NCBI RefSeq assembly: GCF_006384975.1
Contig: NZ_CP021645.1
Location: forward strand, 124,001 to 188,000
Direction: 5' to 3'
From: Pseudomonas oryzihabitans
GTDB lineage: Bacteria > Pseudomonadota > Gammaproteobacteria > Pseudomonadales > Pseudomonadaceae
Length of the DNA: 64,000 nucleotides
Shown: positions 57,409 through 64,000 of the stretch, piece after piece
Numbering within the stretch: the first letter of the stretch is position 1
Layout of the letters: each line of letters starts with the position of its first letter
Program-made: the position numbers and the translations under genes
Notes under the pieces: model-generated
The model's database searches: none
Told to the model about the DNA's origin: nothing
What the model saw: the letters and a program-made list of their open reading frames with translations, nothing else

Positions 57409-57561
57409 TTACCAGCGAACCCTGGTTCGGCTTCTCAGCCGCAGCACCAGGTGCTGCCAGGCCGTTACGATCAGTAGCGCCATGGCTTCTTCGGCCACCA
57501 GCTCGCCGGGATGAGCACTGGCCCATTCGGCGGTTGAAAGAGGGGGAGCAGTGCTGATCAT
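57409..57561 (-). CDS. 50-aa hypothetical protein upstream of aldoxime dehydratase
   Basis: Starts MISTAPPLSTAEWASAHPGE, with a hydrophobic middle (AMALLIVTAWQHLVL) and an Arg-rich end (RLRSRTRVRW). A modest ribosome-binding site (AGG) lies 8 bases upstream. Ends 33 bp before the oxd ATG on the same strand. It could be a small membrane-active peptide or a leader; not recognised. Confidence 0.35.
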   Translation of the reverse strand: MISTAPPLSTAEWASAHPGELVAEEAMALLIVTAWQHLVLRLRSRTRVRW

Positions 57562-57904
57562 CTCGATACCTGCGGGTCTAGGTTTCGCTGGTAGCCAAGG
57601 TAAGGCGCAGCCGTCTGGACCGGCTTGTTTCAGCCGGACAGGTGCTTGACTGGGAGGGACAGCAGGAGCGATCCGCCGCGGTTTGCACCAAAGCGGAACC
57701 GGCGGGCGTGGCCGCTGCCTGCCTTGGGTGCAGCGTCGGCAAGCGGCGGATGGGCGAGAGCTAGGTAGCGATAGCCACCTGGCGGCCTTCAGGCCGTGCG
57801 GGTGGCGTGCCGAGGCAATGGCGCTAAGCCGTCTAGGCCGGGGATGGCATGGTTGTTGCCGTCTTCGTTGCCCGATGGGGTCGGTCACAATGAGGATGAG
57901 CAGC
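57562..57904. promoter_or_regulatory. Divergent control region of the aldoxime operon
   Basis: 343 bp between the leftward operon and the rightward AraC regulator. Contains an inverted repeat CGCTGC-N11-GCAGCG (57713-57735) that is a candidate regulator-binding site. No gene is supported; long frames here in both directions lack start signals. Promoter boxes cannot be assigned by eye. Confidence 0.4.
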
Positions 57905-58834
57905 ATGAGCAGCACGCGCTACTCCACCCTGGTCGTTTCTGCGGAACGGCGCTTCGAGTACTGGAAAGAAGTGGTCTGCCGGCATTGCATTCCGGCATCC
58001 AGCCGGCATGAGTCCGGACTGGACTTCGACGCCCGACTCCAGGTAACGCCGCTGGGTTTGCTGGACGTCTGCACGCTGTCCGCGCCACTGCACCACTGGC
58101 GCCGTACTGCCAACCACCTGCGGACCGGGCCCGACGACGATCTCTGGCTCGGCTTCAGCCAAGGCGGTCATGGGCAATTGGAGCAGGGCGGACGGCAGGC
58201 GGTCTTGGCGCCGAATCGCCTGTTTCTCTACGACGCCGATCAGGCCTTCGATTTCAGCCTCGGCGGCGACAACCGCCTGGTGCGCATTCCGCGCTACCTG
58301 CTCAGTACCCGGTTACCGGGTGTGGAGCGGCTTACCGCCACGGTGCTCGACGAAGCCCGGCCTGGCATCGTGCCGCTGCGGGAAATGCTGCGTCAGGCCG
58401 CCGATGGCTCGCCGGCGCTGGAAGACGAAACCTACGCCCTGCGCTTCTCCCAGACCCTGCTCGACCTGCTGGTGCTGAGTCTCGAACTGCAGGGCTCGGA
58501 GCGGGCCGTGGCTGAGCGGGATCTCTATCCCCGGCTGATGAACCATGTCCTGAGACATCTTAGCGATCCGCAACTGAATCTGGAGAGCGTCGCCCAGGCG
58601 CACCACGTCTCGACTCGCACCGTGACCCGGGCCTTTGCCCGTCATCAGAAAACCCTGATGAGCGTGATTCTCCAGGAGCGGCTCCTGGCCAGCCGCCAGG
58701 CCATGGAGCAGGGCCGTTGCCGTAGCGTGTCCCAGGCAGCGCTGGATTTCGGCTTTTCCGATTTCTCGCATTATAGCCGCGCCTTTCGCAAAGCCTTTGG
58801 GGTCGCGCCCCACTCGCTGCTACAGCGGCACTGA
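57905..58834 (+). CDS. AraC-family activator of the aldoxime/nitrile operon
   Basis: 309 aa. N-terminal AraC-binding-like domain (residues 1-175, typical of the FeaR/NhpR/OxdR-type regulators: RRFEYWKEVVCRHCIP ... LWLGFSQGGHGQLEQGGRQAVLAPNRLFLYDADQAF) and C-terminal HTH_18 (NLESVAQAHHVSTRTVTRAFARHQKT ... RSVSQAALDFGFSDFSHYSRAFRKAFGVAPHSL). Start at 57905 preferred (GAGG 9 bases upstream); ATGs at 57890 and 57896 are in frame. Divergent placement predicts it senses an aldoxime, nitrile or amide. Confidence 0.88.
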   Translation: MSSTRYSTLVVSAERRFEYWKEVVCRHCIPASSRHESGLDFDARLQVTPLGLLDVCTLSAPLHHWRRTANHLRTGPDDDLWLGFSQGGHGQLEQGGRQAVLAPNRLFLYDADQAFDFSLGGDNRLVRIPRYLLSTRLPGVERLTATVLDEARPGIVPLREMLRQAADGSPALEDETYALRFSQTLLDLLVLSLELQGSERAVAERDLYPRLMNHVLRHLSDPQLNLESVAQAHHVSTRTVTRAFARHQKTLMSVILQERLLASRQAMEQGRCRSVSQAALDFGFSDFSHYSRAFRKAFGVAPHSLLQRH

Positions 58835-59623
58835 CGCACCCTCGCGCTCAGCCGCCTGCTTGCCCGGCCGGTAGGCCAGGTGATAACCCAGGCCGACGAA
58901 CACCGCGCCGCCGACCAGATTGCCGAGGAACACCGCGCCGAGATTGGGCAGCAGCTGCGCCCACTCCAGTGTCCCGGCGAAGACGGCGGCCGGCAGGATG
59001 AACATGTTCGCCACCACGTGCTGGAAGCCGATGGCGACGAAGGCCATGATCGGGAACCACATCGCCAGGATCTTGCCGGTCACGTCCTTACCGGCGAAGG
59101 CCAGCCAGACGGCGAGGCATACCAGCCAGTTGCAGCCCACCCCGGAAATGAACGCCTGCATGAAGCTGGCGGCTGTCTTCGCCTGGGCGATGGCGGTGGT
59201 CTTGGCCAGGAAGGCGCCTTCGGTGAGCCCCAGCAGGTGTCCGAAGCAGTAGGCCACCGCCAGCGCGCCGAGCAGATTGGCCAGGGTCACCCAGAAGAAG
59301 TTGCGCAGGACCGCCAGCAGGCGGATGCGCCGGGCGAACCAGGCCATGGGCAGCAGCAACATATTGCCGGTGAGCAATTCGCCGCCGGCCAGCACGGTGA
59401 GAATCAGACCCAGCGGAAACACCATCGCCCCGAGCAGGGCGCTCAGCGAGCCCCAACTGCCGGGCAGGGTGCCTATGACATGGATGTCCAACAGGAAACC
59501 CAGGGCAATGAAGGCGCCGGCGAGAAAACCCAGCACCAGCAGATTACCAATGGACAGCCGACTCTTGGCGACGCCTGCCTGCACGGCGAGAAGCGCGATT
59601 TCCTTGGGAGTATTCAGAGACAT
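58820..59623 (-). CDS. Formate/nitrite transporter (FNT) family protein
   Basis: 267 aa, six membrane helices. FNT pattern: GNLLVLGFLAGAFIALGFLLDIH, GAMVFPLGLILTVLAGGELLTGNMLLLPMAW, CNWLVCLAVWLAFAGKDVTGKILAMWFPIMAFVAIGFQHVVANMFILPAAVF and NLVGGAVFVGLGYH. It lies convergent with the AraC regulator (15-bp overlap of the two reading frames). The transported anion (formate, nitrite or short-chain acid) cannot be told. Confidence 0.9.
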   Translation of the reverse strand: MSLNTPKEIALLAVQAGVAKSRLSIGNLLVLGFLAGAFIALGFLLDIHVIGTLPGSWGSLSALLGAMVFPLGLILTVLAGGELLTGNMLLLPMAWFARRIRLLAVLRNFFWVTLANLLGALAVAYCFGHLLGLTEGAFLAKTTAIAQAKTAASFMQAFISGVGCNWLVCLAVWLAFAGKDVTGKILAMWFPIMAFVAIGFQHVVANMFILPAAVFAGTLEWAQLLPNLGAVFLGNLVGGAVFVGLGYHLAYRPGKQAAEREGASVPL

Positions 59624-59894
59624 GGTGACTCGGGGGAGGGGAACGACGCGCGGACTGTAAGAAGGTTGTAACAGCAGTCACAAGGTGGCGTTGGCTATAG
59701 AGGTCATAGGCTGATGCTATGACATACCTACCCCTGCCGCTGGTCGGCGCGCACGCAAATTTCGTGACTCCGCCGCTTTGCGCGGCGTAGGTTTGCGGCC
59801 ACAATCTCGAAACTACTTTAAGTTCGCTTGCGCTGCGGCTCTGGCCGGGGCGCTGGATTCACTCGTCCTCCGGCTCGCCGATGGGAAACTTTGC

Positions 59895-60725
59895 ATGAAG
59901 CTGATCAAATCCACCACCCTTATCCTCTGCATGGGCGTATCCGCCTGCAGTTCCTTCCAAGGTCATGGCGACCAGGCTGCTACGCCTGCCAAGCCCGCTA
60001 ACGCCCAAGCCAGCAACGCTGCCAGCGGCAGCCACTGGTGGTGGCCCTTCGGCGGTAGCGAGAAGCCTGCCGAGCCGGTCAAGCCGGTAGCCAAGGCCGA
60101 ACCCAAGGTCACGGCCAAGGCGCCAGCCGCCAAGCCCGAGCAGGCCGCGGCGGCCGACACCAAGGGTGGCCACTGGTGGTGGCCGTTCGGCGGCGATGAC
60201 GTCAAGCCCGTCGCCCAGGCGGAAGCCCTTAAGCCGGTACCGGTCAAGGTCAGCAAGGCCTGGCTGGATGAGCACGAGCAGAAACTGCGCGTCGCCGTGG
60301 CTGGCAGCAACGTCAGGGTCGAGCGTCGTGACGACGCCCTGGTACTGGTGACCCCGGTGGACGGCTCCTTCAACCCGGATCGCGCCGAGCTGCTGCTGCC
60401 GGCGATGCTCGGCCCGCTGTCGCGCTCCGCCAAGTCGGTCAGCACCGACGACGACAGCGCCGTCATCGTGCTCGGCTTCAGCGACAGCACCGGCGCCGCG
60501 GCGCTCAACGACAAGATCAGCCTGCAGCGTGCGCAAGCCGTGGCAGCGATCTTCCGCCTCAGCGGCTACAGCGGCAATCGCCTGATCGTGCGTGGCCTGG
60601 CCGCTGCCCATCCGCGTGCCGACAACGCCACCGCGGCCGGTCGCGCTGCCAATCGTCGCGTCGAGGTGCTGATCCAACCGCGCGCTACCGTATTGGCCAG
60701 CCTGCAGTCCCTGGCCGCACGCTAG
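59895..60725 (+). CDS. OmpA-like lipoprotein with duplicated HWWWPFGG motif
   Basis: 276 aa from ATG 59895. Signal peptide and lipobox GVSAC (Cys18). Then a low-complexity Ala/Lys/Pro region with two copies of HWWWPFGG (residues 47-54 and 93-100). A C-terminal OmpA-like domain follows at about 135-270 (VLVTPVDGSFNPDRAELLLPAMLGPLSRSA, VIVLGFSDSTGAAALNDKISLQRAQAVAAIF, AGRAANRRVEVLI). The OmpA core is recognisable but diverged (FSDS in place of the usual Thr/His-Asp-Thr). Ribosome-binding site weak. Envelope-anchored. Confidence 0.75.
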   Translation: MKLIKSTTLILCMGVSACSSFQGHGDQAATPAKPANAQASNAASGSHWWWPFGGSEKPAEPVKPVAKAEPKVTAKAPAAKPEQAAAADTKGGHWWWPFGGDDVKPVAQAEALKPVPVKVSKAWLDEHEQKLRVAVAGSNVRVERRDDALVLVTPVDGSFNPDRAELLLPAMLGPLSRSAKSVSTDDDSAVIVLGFSDSTGAAALNDKISLQRAQAVAAIFRLSGYSGNRLIVRGLAAAHPRADNATAAGRAANRRVEVLIQPRATVLASLQSLAAR

Positions 60726-60808
60726 TTCGGCAAAGCTTGTCCTGAAGCAGGCGACCGGGGCGGGACTTGGTTAAGCTAGGTCGATAACGATCCAGCAGGA
60801 GACCCACC

Positions 60809-61456
60809 ATGTCACCGTCCCTCGCCGATATGCGTCGCGACTACACCCGCGACGGCCTGACCGAAGCTCAGGCGCCCACCGATCCCTATGCACTCTTCGG
60901 CCAGTGGTTCGAAGAGGCGGTGCGCACCGAGCAACCTCCCGTCGAAGCCAATGCCTGTTGGCTCGCCACCGTCGATGCCGAGGGGCAGCCCCACTGTCGC
61001 GTGCTGCTGCTCAAGGGCGTCGATGCCCAGGGCTTCGTCTTCTATACCAACTACGACAGCGCCAAGGGCCAGCAAATGGCCGCCCAGCCGCGCGCGGCCA
61101 TGACCTTCTTCTGGCCGGCGCTGGAGCGTCAGGTACGTATCGAAGGGACGGTGGAACAGGTGTCCGGCGAAGAGTCCGACGCCTACTATCGCGTACGTCC
61201 CCTGGGCAGTCGGCTGGGCGCCTGGGCCTCGCCCCAGAGCCAGCCCATCGCCGATCGCCATGAGCTGGAGCAGCGTCTAGCCGCCGTGCACGAGCGCTTC
61301 GCCGATGGTGAGCCGAGTCGTCCTCCGTTCTGGGGTGGCTATCGCCTCAAGCCCCGGCGCATCGAGTTCTGGCAAGGGCGCTCCAGTCGCCTGCATGATC
61401 GGCTGGACTACCAGTGGGTCGAGGGCGCTTGGCAGCGCCAGCGCCTGGCACCTTAA
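60809..61456 (+). CDS. pdxH: Pyridoxamine 5'-phosphate oxidase
   Basis: 215 aa FMN enzyme converting PNP/PMP to PLP. Conserved: [97 protein letters not shown], and the C-terminal [26 protein letters not shown]. Standard length. Single gene with CAGGAG 9 bases before the ATG. Confidence 0.96.
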   Translation: MSPSLADMRRDYTRDGLTEAQAPTDPYALFGQWFEEAVRTEQPPVEANACWLATVDAEGQPHCRVLLLKGVDAQGFVFYTNYDSAKGQQMAAQPRAAMTFFWPALERQVRIEGTVEQVSGEESDAYYRVRPLGSRLGAWASPQSQPIADRHELEQRLAAVHERFADGEPSRPPFWGGYRLKPRRIEFWQGRSSRLHDRLDYQWVEGAWQRQRLAP

Positions 61457-61590
61457 GGGATTCGCAAGGTAGCGTCTTTACAGTCGCCGGAAACCTCCCC
61501 AGGTACTCTGGGTCAAGGGTAATGGCGATCCGCATCCTAGGGCCTGCCCAGTGCGATCCAGTGTCTTTCAACTGCCTTCGGAGTAGCGCT

Positions 61591-62055
61591 ATGAAAAGAA
61601 TCTTCCAACTCGCCGCCTCGCTGACCGCCGTCGCTCTGTTGGCCGGTTGCGTCTCCAATCAGTCCGGCGATGTCTATTCGCGCGCTGAGGCCAGGCAGGT
61701 TCAAACGGTCCGCACCGGTACTATCACCGCCTTACGTCCGGTGACTATCGAAGGCACCCAGTCGCCCATTGGCGCTGGTGCAGGCGCCGTCGTCGGCGGG
61801 ATCGGCGGCAGTGCCATCGGCGGCGGTCGTGGCAGCTTCGTCACCGCCATCATCGGTGCGGTGGCTGGCGGTCTGCTGGGCGCGGCGACCGAGGAAGGCT
61901 TCACCAAGGCCAACGGCGTGGAGATCACCGTGAAGGAAGACGATGGCAGCACCCGCGCCTACGTCCAGGCGGTGAGCAAGGGTGAGATGTTCCGCGTCGG
62001 CGAACGCGTGCGCATCCTGACCGTCGACGGCACCAGCCGCGTCGCGCCCAACTGA
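61591..62055 (+). CDS. Glycine-zipper outer-membrane lipoprotein (SlyB/Pcp-like)
   Basis: 154 aa. Lipobox ALLAGC (Cys about 21), then a glycine-zipper 2TM segment (GAGAGAVVGGIGGSAIGGGRGSFVTAIIGAVAGGLLGAATEE) and a beta-rich C-terminal part (VEITVKEDDGSTRAYVQ ... RVRILTVDGTSRV). Matches SlyB/PCP outer-membrane lipoproteins that stabilise LPS-rich regions. Start at 61591; the longer frame upstream is not conserved. Confidence 0.88.
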   Translation: MKRIFQLAASLTAVALLAGCVSNQSGDVYSRAEARQVQTVRTGTITALRPVTIEGTQSPIGAGAGAVVGGIGGSAIGGGRGSFVTAIIGAVAGGLLGAATEEGFTKANGVEITVKEDDGSTRAYVQAVSKGEMFRVGERVRILTVDGTSRVAPN

Positions 62056-62100
62056 TCTTCAGGGCGTATTCACCACACAGATACGTCCACACCCTTCCAG

Positions 62101-62150
62101 AACGGGCGGCCGAATCGCTAGACTGCGAATCGGACGCCCGTTTGCGTTTT
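62101..62150 (+). terminator. Terminator-like hairpin
   Basis: An 18-bp imperfect stem starting AACGGGCG (two mismatches) with its complement ending CGCCCGTT, loop of about 6 bases, followed by TTGCGTTTT. Lies 45 bp after the SlyB-like gene. Confidence 0.6.
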
Positions 62151-62245
62151 CGTCCGTAAATAGTTGTCGCCTGGGCGCAATGCCGCCCTAATGGCTCGTC
62201 CTACAATCCCCTTCAGTGACCGCCGTGATCGGCAGGAGTACCCCG

Positions 62246-63466
62246 ATGTCCGCTGCTCAACCCAATGTGCAACGCGCCGCCTTCGACGAGGTGATGGTTC
62301 CGACCTACGCCCCTGCCGCGTTCATCCCGGTGCGAGGAGAGGGCTCCCGCGTCTGGGACCAGGCCGACCGCGAATACGTCGACTTTGCCGGCGGCATCGC
62401 CGTCAGTGCCCTGGGGCATGGACATCCTGCGCTTATCAATGCCCTGACCGAGCAGGCCGGCAAGCTCTGGCACGTCTCCAACATCTACACCAACGAGCCC
62501 GCCCTGCGCCTGGCGCGCAAGTTGGTGGACCACACCTTCGCCGACCGGGTGTTCTTCGCCAACTCCGGTGCCGAGGCGAACGAGGCGGCCTGCAAGCTGG
62601 CCCGCCGCTATGGCCACGATGTGAGTGGCGGCAGCCGCTACGAGATCGTCGCTGCCACCAACAGCTTCCACGGCCGTACCCTGTTCACCGTCAGCGTGGG
62701 TGGTCAGCCCAAGTATTCCGATGGCTTCGGTCCCAAGATCGAAGGCATCCGCCATGTGCCCTACAACGACCTGGCGGCCCTCGAAGCCGTGGTGTCGGAC
62801 AAGACCTGCGCGGTCATCCTCGAGCCCATCCAGGGCGAGGGTGGCGTGCTGCCGGCCGACCAGGCCTACCTCGAAGGCGCCCGTCGCCTGTGCGACACCC
62901 ATGGCGCCCTGTTGATCTTCGACGAGGTACAGAGTGGCGTGGGCCGTAGCGGTCACCTCTACGCCTATCAGCACTACGGCGTGGTGCCGGACATCCTCAC
63001 CACCGCCAAGAGCATCGGCGGCGGCTTCCCGCTGGCGGCCATGCTGACCACCGACAAACTCGCCAAGCATTTCAGCGCCGGCGTACACGGCAGCACCTAT
63101 GGTGGCAACCCGCTGGGTTGCGCCGTCGGCGCCGCGCTGCTGGACATCGTCGCCGCGCCCGAGACCCTGGGCGGCGTCGCTGCCCGGCACCAACGCTTCG
63201 TCGCGGGCCTGGAGCGTCTCAACGCCCGCTACGGTCTGTTCGAGCAGGTCCGCGGCATGGGCCTGCTGATCGGCGCGGTACTCAACGACAGCTGGAAGGG
63301 TCGCGCCAAGGACATCGTCACCGCCGCCAACGAGGAGGGCCTGATGATCCTGCAAGCCGGTCCGGACGTGCTGCGTATCGCGCCGAGCCTGATCATTCCC
63401 GAGGCCGATATCGACGAAGGTCTGGTGCGCCTGGATCGCGCCCTGGCGCGCCTCACGCAAGGCTAA
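62246..63466 (+). CDS. aruC: Acetyl/succinylornithine aminotransferase AruC
   Basis: 406 aa PLP class III aminotransferase. Lys of the Schiff base in [17 protein letters not shown]; also [49 protein letters not shown] and [12 protein letters not shown]. Followed by aruF, as in the Pseudomonas arginine succinyltransferase operon, which supports AruC over a purely biosynthetic ArgD; the family is bifunctional. Start ATG 62246 with GGCAGGAG upstream. Confidence 0.93.
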   Translation: MSAAQPNVQRAAFDEVMVPTYAPAAFIPVRGEGSRVWDQADREYVDFAGGIAVSALGHGHPALINALTEQAGKLWHVSNIYTNEPALRLARKLVDHTFADRVFFANSGAEANEAACKLARRYGHDVSGGSRYEIVAATNSFHGRTLFTVSVGGQPKYSDGFGPKIEGIRHVPYNDLAALEAVVSDKTCAVILEPIQGEGGVLPADQAYLEGARRLCDTHGALLIFDEVQSGVGRSGHLYAYQHYGVVPDILTTAKSIGGGFPLAAMLTTDKLAKHFSAGVHGSTYGGNPLGCAVGAALLDIVAAPETLGGVAARHQRFVAGLERLNARYGLFEQVRGMGLLIGAVLNDSWKGRAKDIVTAANEEGLMILQAGPDVLRIAPSLIIPEADIDEGLVRLDRALARLTQG

Positions 63467-63528
63467 TCTCCGGACGCGGGACGCGTACCGCTCGCATCCA
63501 GGGATGGATCCGTACACAAGGAGTTCTC

Positions 63529-64000
63529 ATGCTGGTAATGCGCCCTGCGCGCGCGGCGGACCTACCTTTGGTCCAGCGGCTCGCCGCAGATAGCCCGGTC
63601 GGCGTCACCTCGCTGCCCGACAACCCCGAGCGCCTGCGCGACAAGATCCGCGCCTCGGAGTCGTCGCTGGCGGCCGAGGTGGGCTTCCACGGCGAGGAGA
63701 GCTATTTCTTCGTGCTCGAAGACACTGCCAGCGGCGAGCTGCTGGGGTGTTCGGCCATCGTCGCCTCGGCCGGTTTTTCCGAGCCCTTCTACAGCTTTCG
63801 CAACGAGACCTTCATCCACGCCTCGCGCGAGCTGAAGATCCATAACAAGGTGCATGTGCTGTCGCTCTGTCACGACCTGACCGGCAACAGCCTCCTGAGC
63901 AGCTTCTATGTCCAGCGACCGCTGCTGGATACCCCCCACGCCGAACTCAACTCCCGTGCCCGGCTGCTGTTCATGGCCGCCCATCCGGAGCGGTTCGCCG
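63529..64000 (+). CDS. aruF: Arginine N-succinyltransferase, alpha subunit (partial)
   Basis: N-terminal 157 residues, cut by the window end. MRPARAADLPLVQRLAADSPVGVTSLPDNPERLRDKI ... SYFFVLEDTASGELLGCSAIVASAGFSEPFYSFRNETFIHASRELKIHNKVHVLSLCHDLTGNSLLSSFYV is typical of AruF/AstA. Transfers succinyl from succinyl-CoA to arginine. Separated from aruC by 62 bp; AAGGAG lies 6 bases before ATG 63529. Confidence 0.93.
   Translation, partial: MLVMRPARAADLPLVQRLAADSPVGVTSLPDNPERLRDKIRASESSLAAEVGFHGEESYFFVLEDTASGELLGCSAIVASAGFSEPFYSFRNETFIHASRELKIHNKVHVLSLCHDLTGNSLLSSFYVQRPLLDTPHAELNSRARLLFMAAHPERFA

Overview
The window is chromosomal DNA of a high-GC gammaproteobacterium, almost certainly a Pseudomonas. 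The signs are a MuxABC-OpmB-type efflux operon, AruC and AruF of arginine succinyltransferase catabolism, many LysR/AraC regulators, and the codon use and intergenic palindromic repeats of that genus. The P. oryzihabitans/psychrotolerans group is my guess; the sequence alone does not settle the species.

Layout. 0-10.7 kb: two small exported proteins (HbpS/GlcG-like and 5-hydroxyisourate hydrolase), a putative LPS-core protein, a YqaA membrane protein with a non-canonical start, a chemotaxis receptor, a DsbA-like protein, a 200-bp MITE, an NAD-dependent reductase divergent from a CoA transferase, and an MFS transporter divergent from a LysR regulator. 10.7-21.8 kb: one leftward operon for an RND tripartite pump (muxABC-opmB type) followed by a two-component system. 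21.9-28.7 kb: a GST, an AraC regulator, a divergent GNAT-C39 peptidase / RimK ATP-grasp pair, small SEC-C proteins and a lipoprotein.

28.7-36.7 kb: a 7.9-kb integrative element bounded by 41-bp imperfect repeats (att sites). It sits in the 3' end of a conserved gene that was formerly coupled to ychJ. It carries KilA-N and Bro-N proteins, several unassigned proteins and a tyrosine integrase. The integrase is split by an IS3-family insertion with a 3-bp target duplication, so the element is probably stranded. 36.7-46.5 kb: an OmpA-like lipoprotein, DinG, a serine hydrolase, and an AraC / acyl-CoA synthetase / acyl-CoA dehydrogenase / TetR group.

46.5-58.8 kb holds the most interesting system: an apparently single leftward aldoxime-to-acid operon. 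Its genes are aldoxime dehydratase, an outer-membrane channel, a truncated haemoglobin, an amidase, an iron-type nitrile hydratase (alpha, beta, P47K/CobW activator), a cobalt-type nitrile hydratase (alpha, beta, accessory protein), a CbiM-like metal permease and a soluble PAS chemoreceptor. A divergent AraC regulator stands at the head. The two metal types can be told apart directly from the CSLCSC and CTLCSC active-site motifs. The neighbouring acyl-CoA synthetase and dehydrogenase could take the resulting acid into beta-oxidation. 58.8-64 kb: a formate/nitrite transporter, an OmpA-like lipoprotein, PdxH, a glycine-zipper lipoprotein, AruC, and the start of AruF, which is cut by the window edge.
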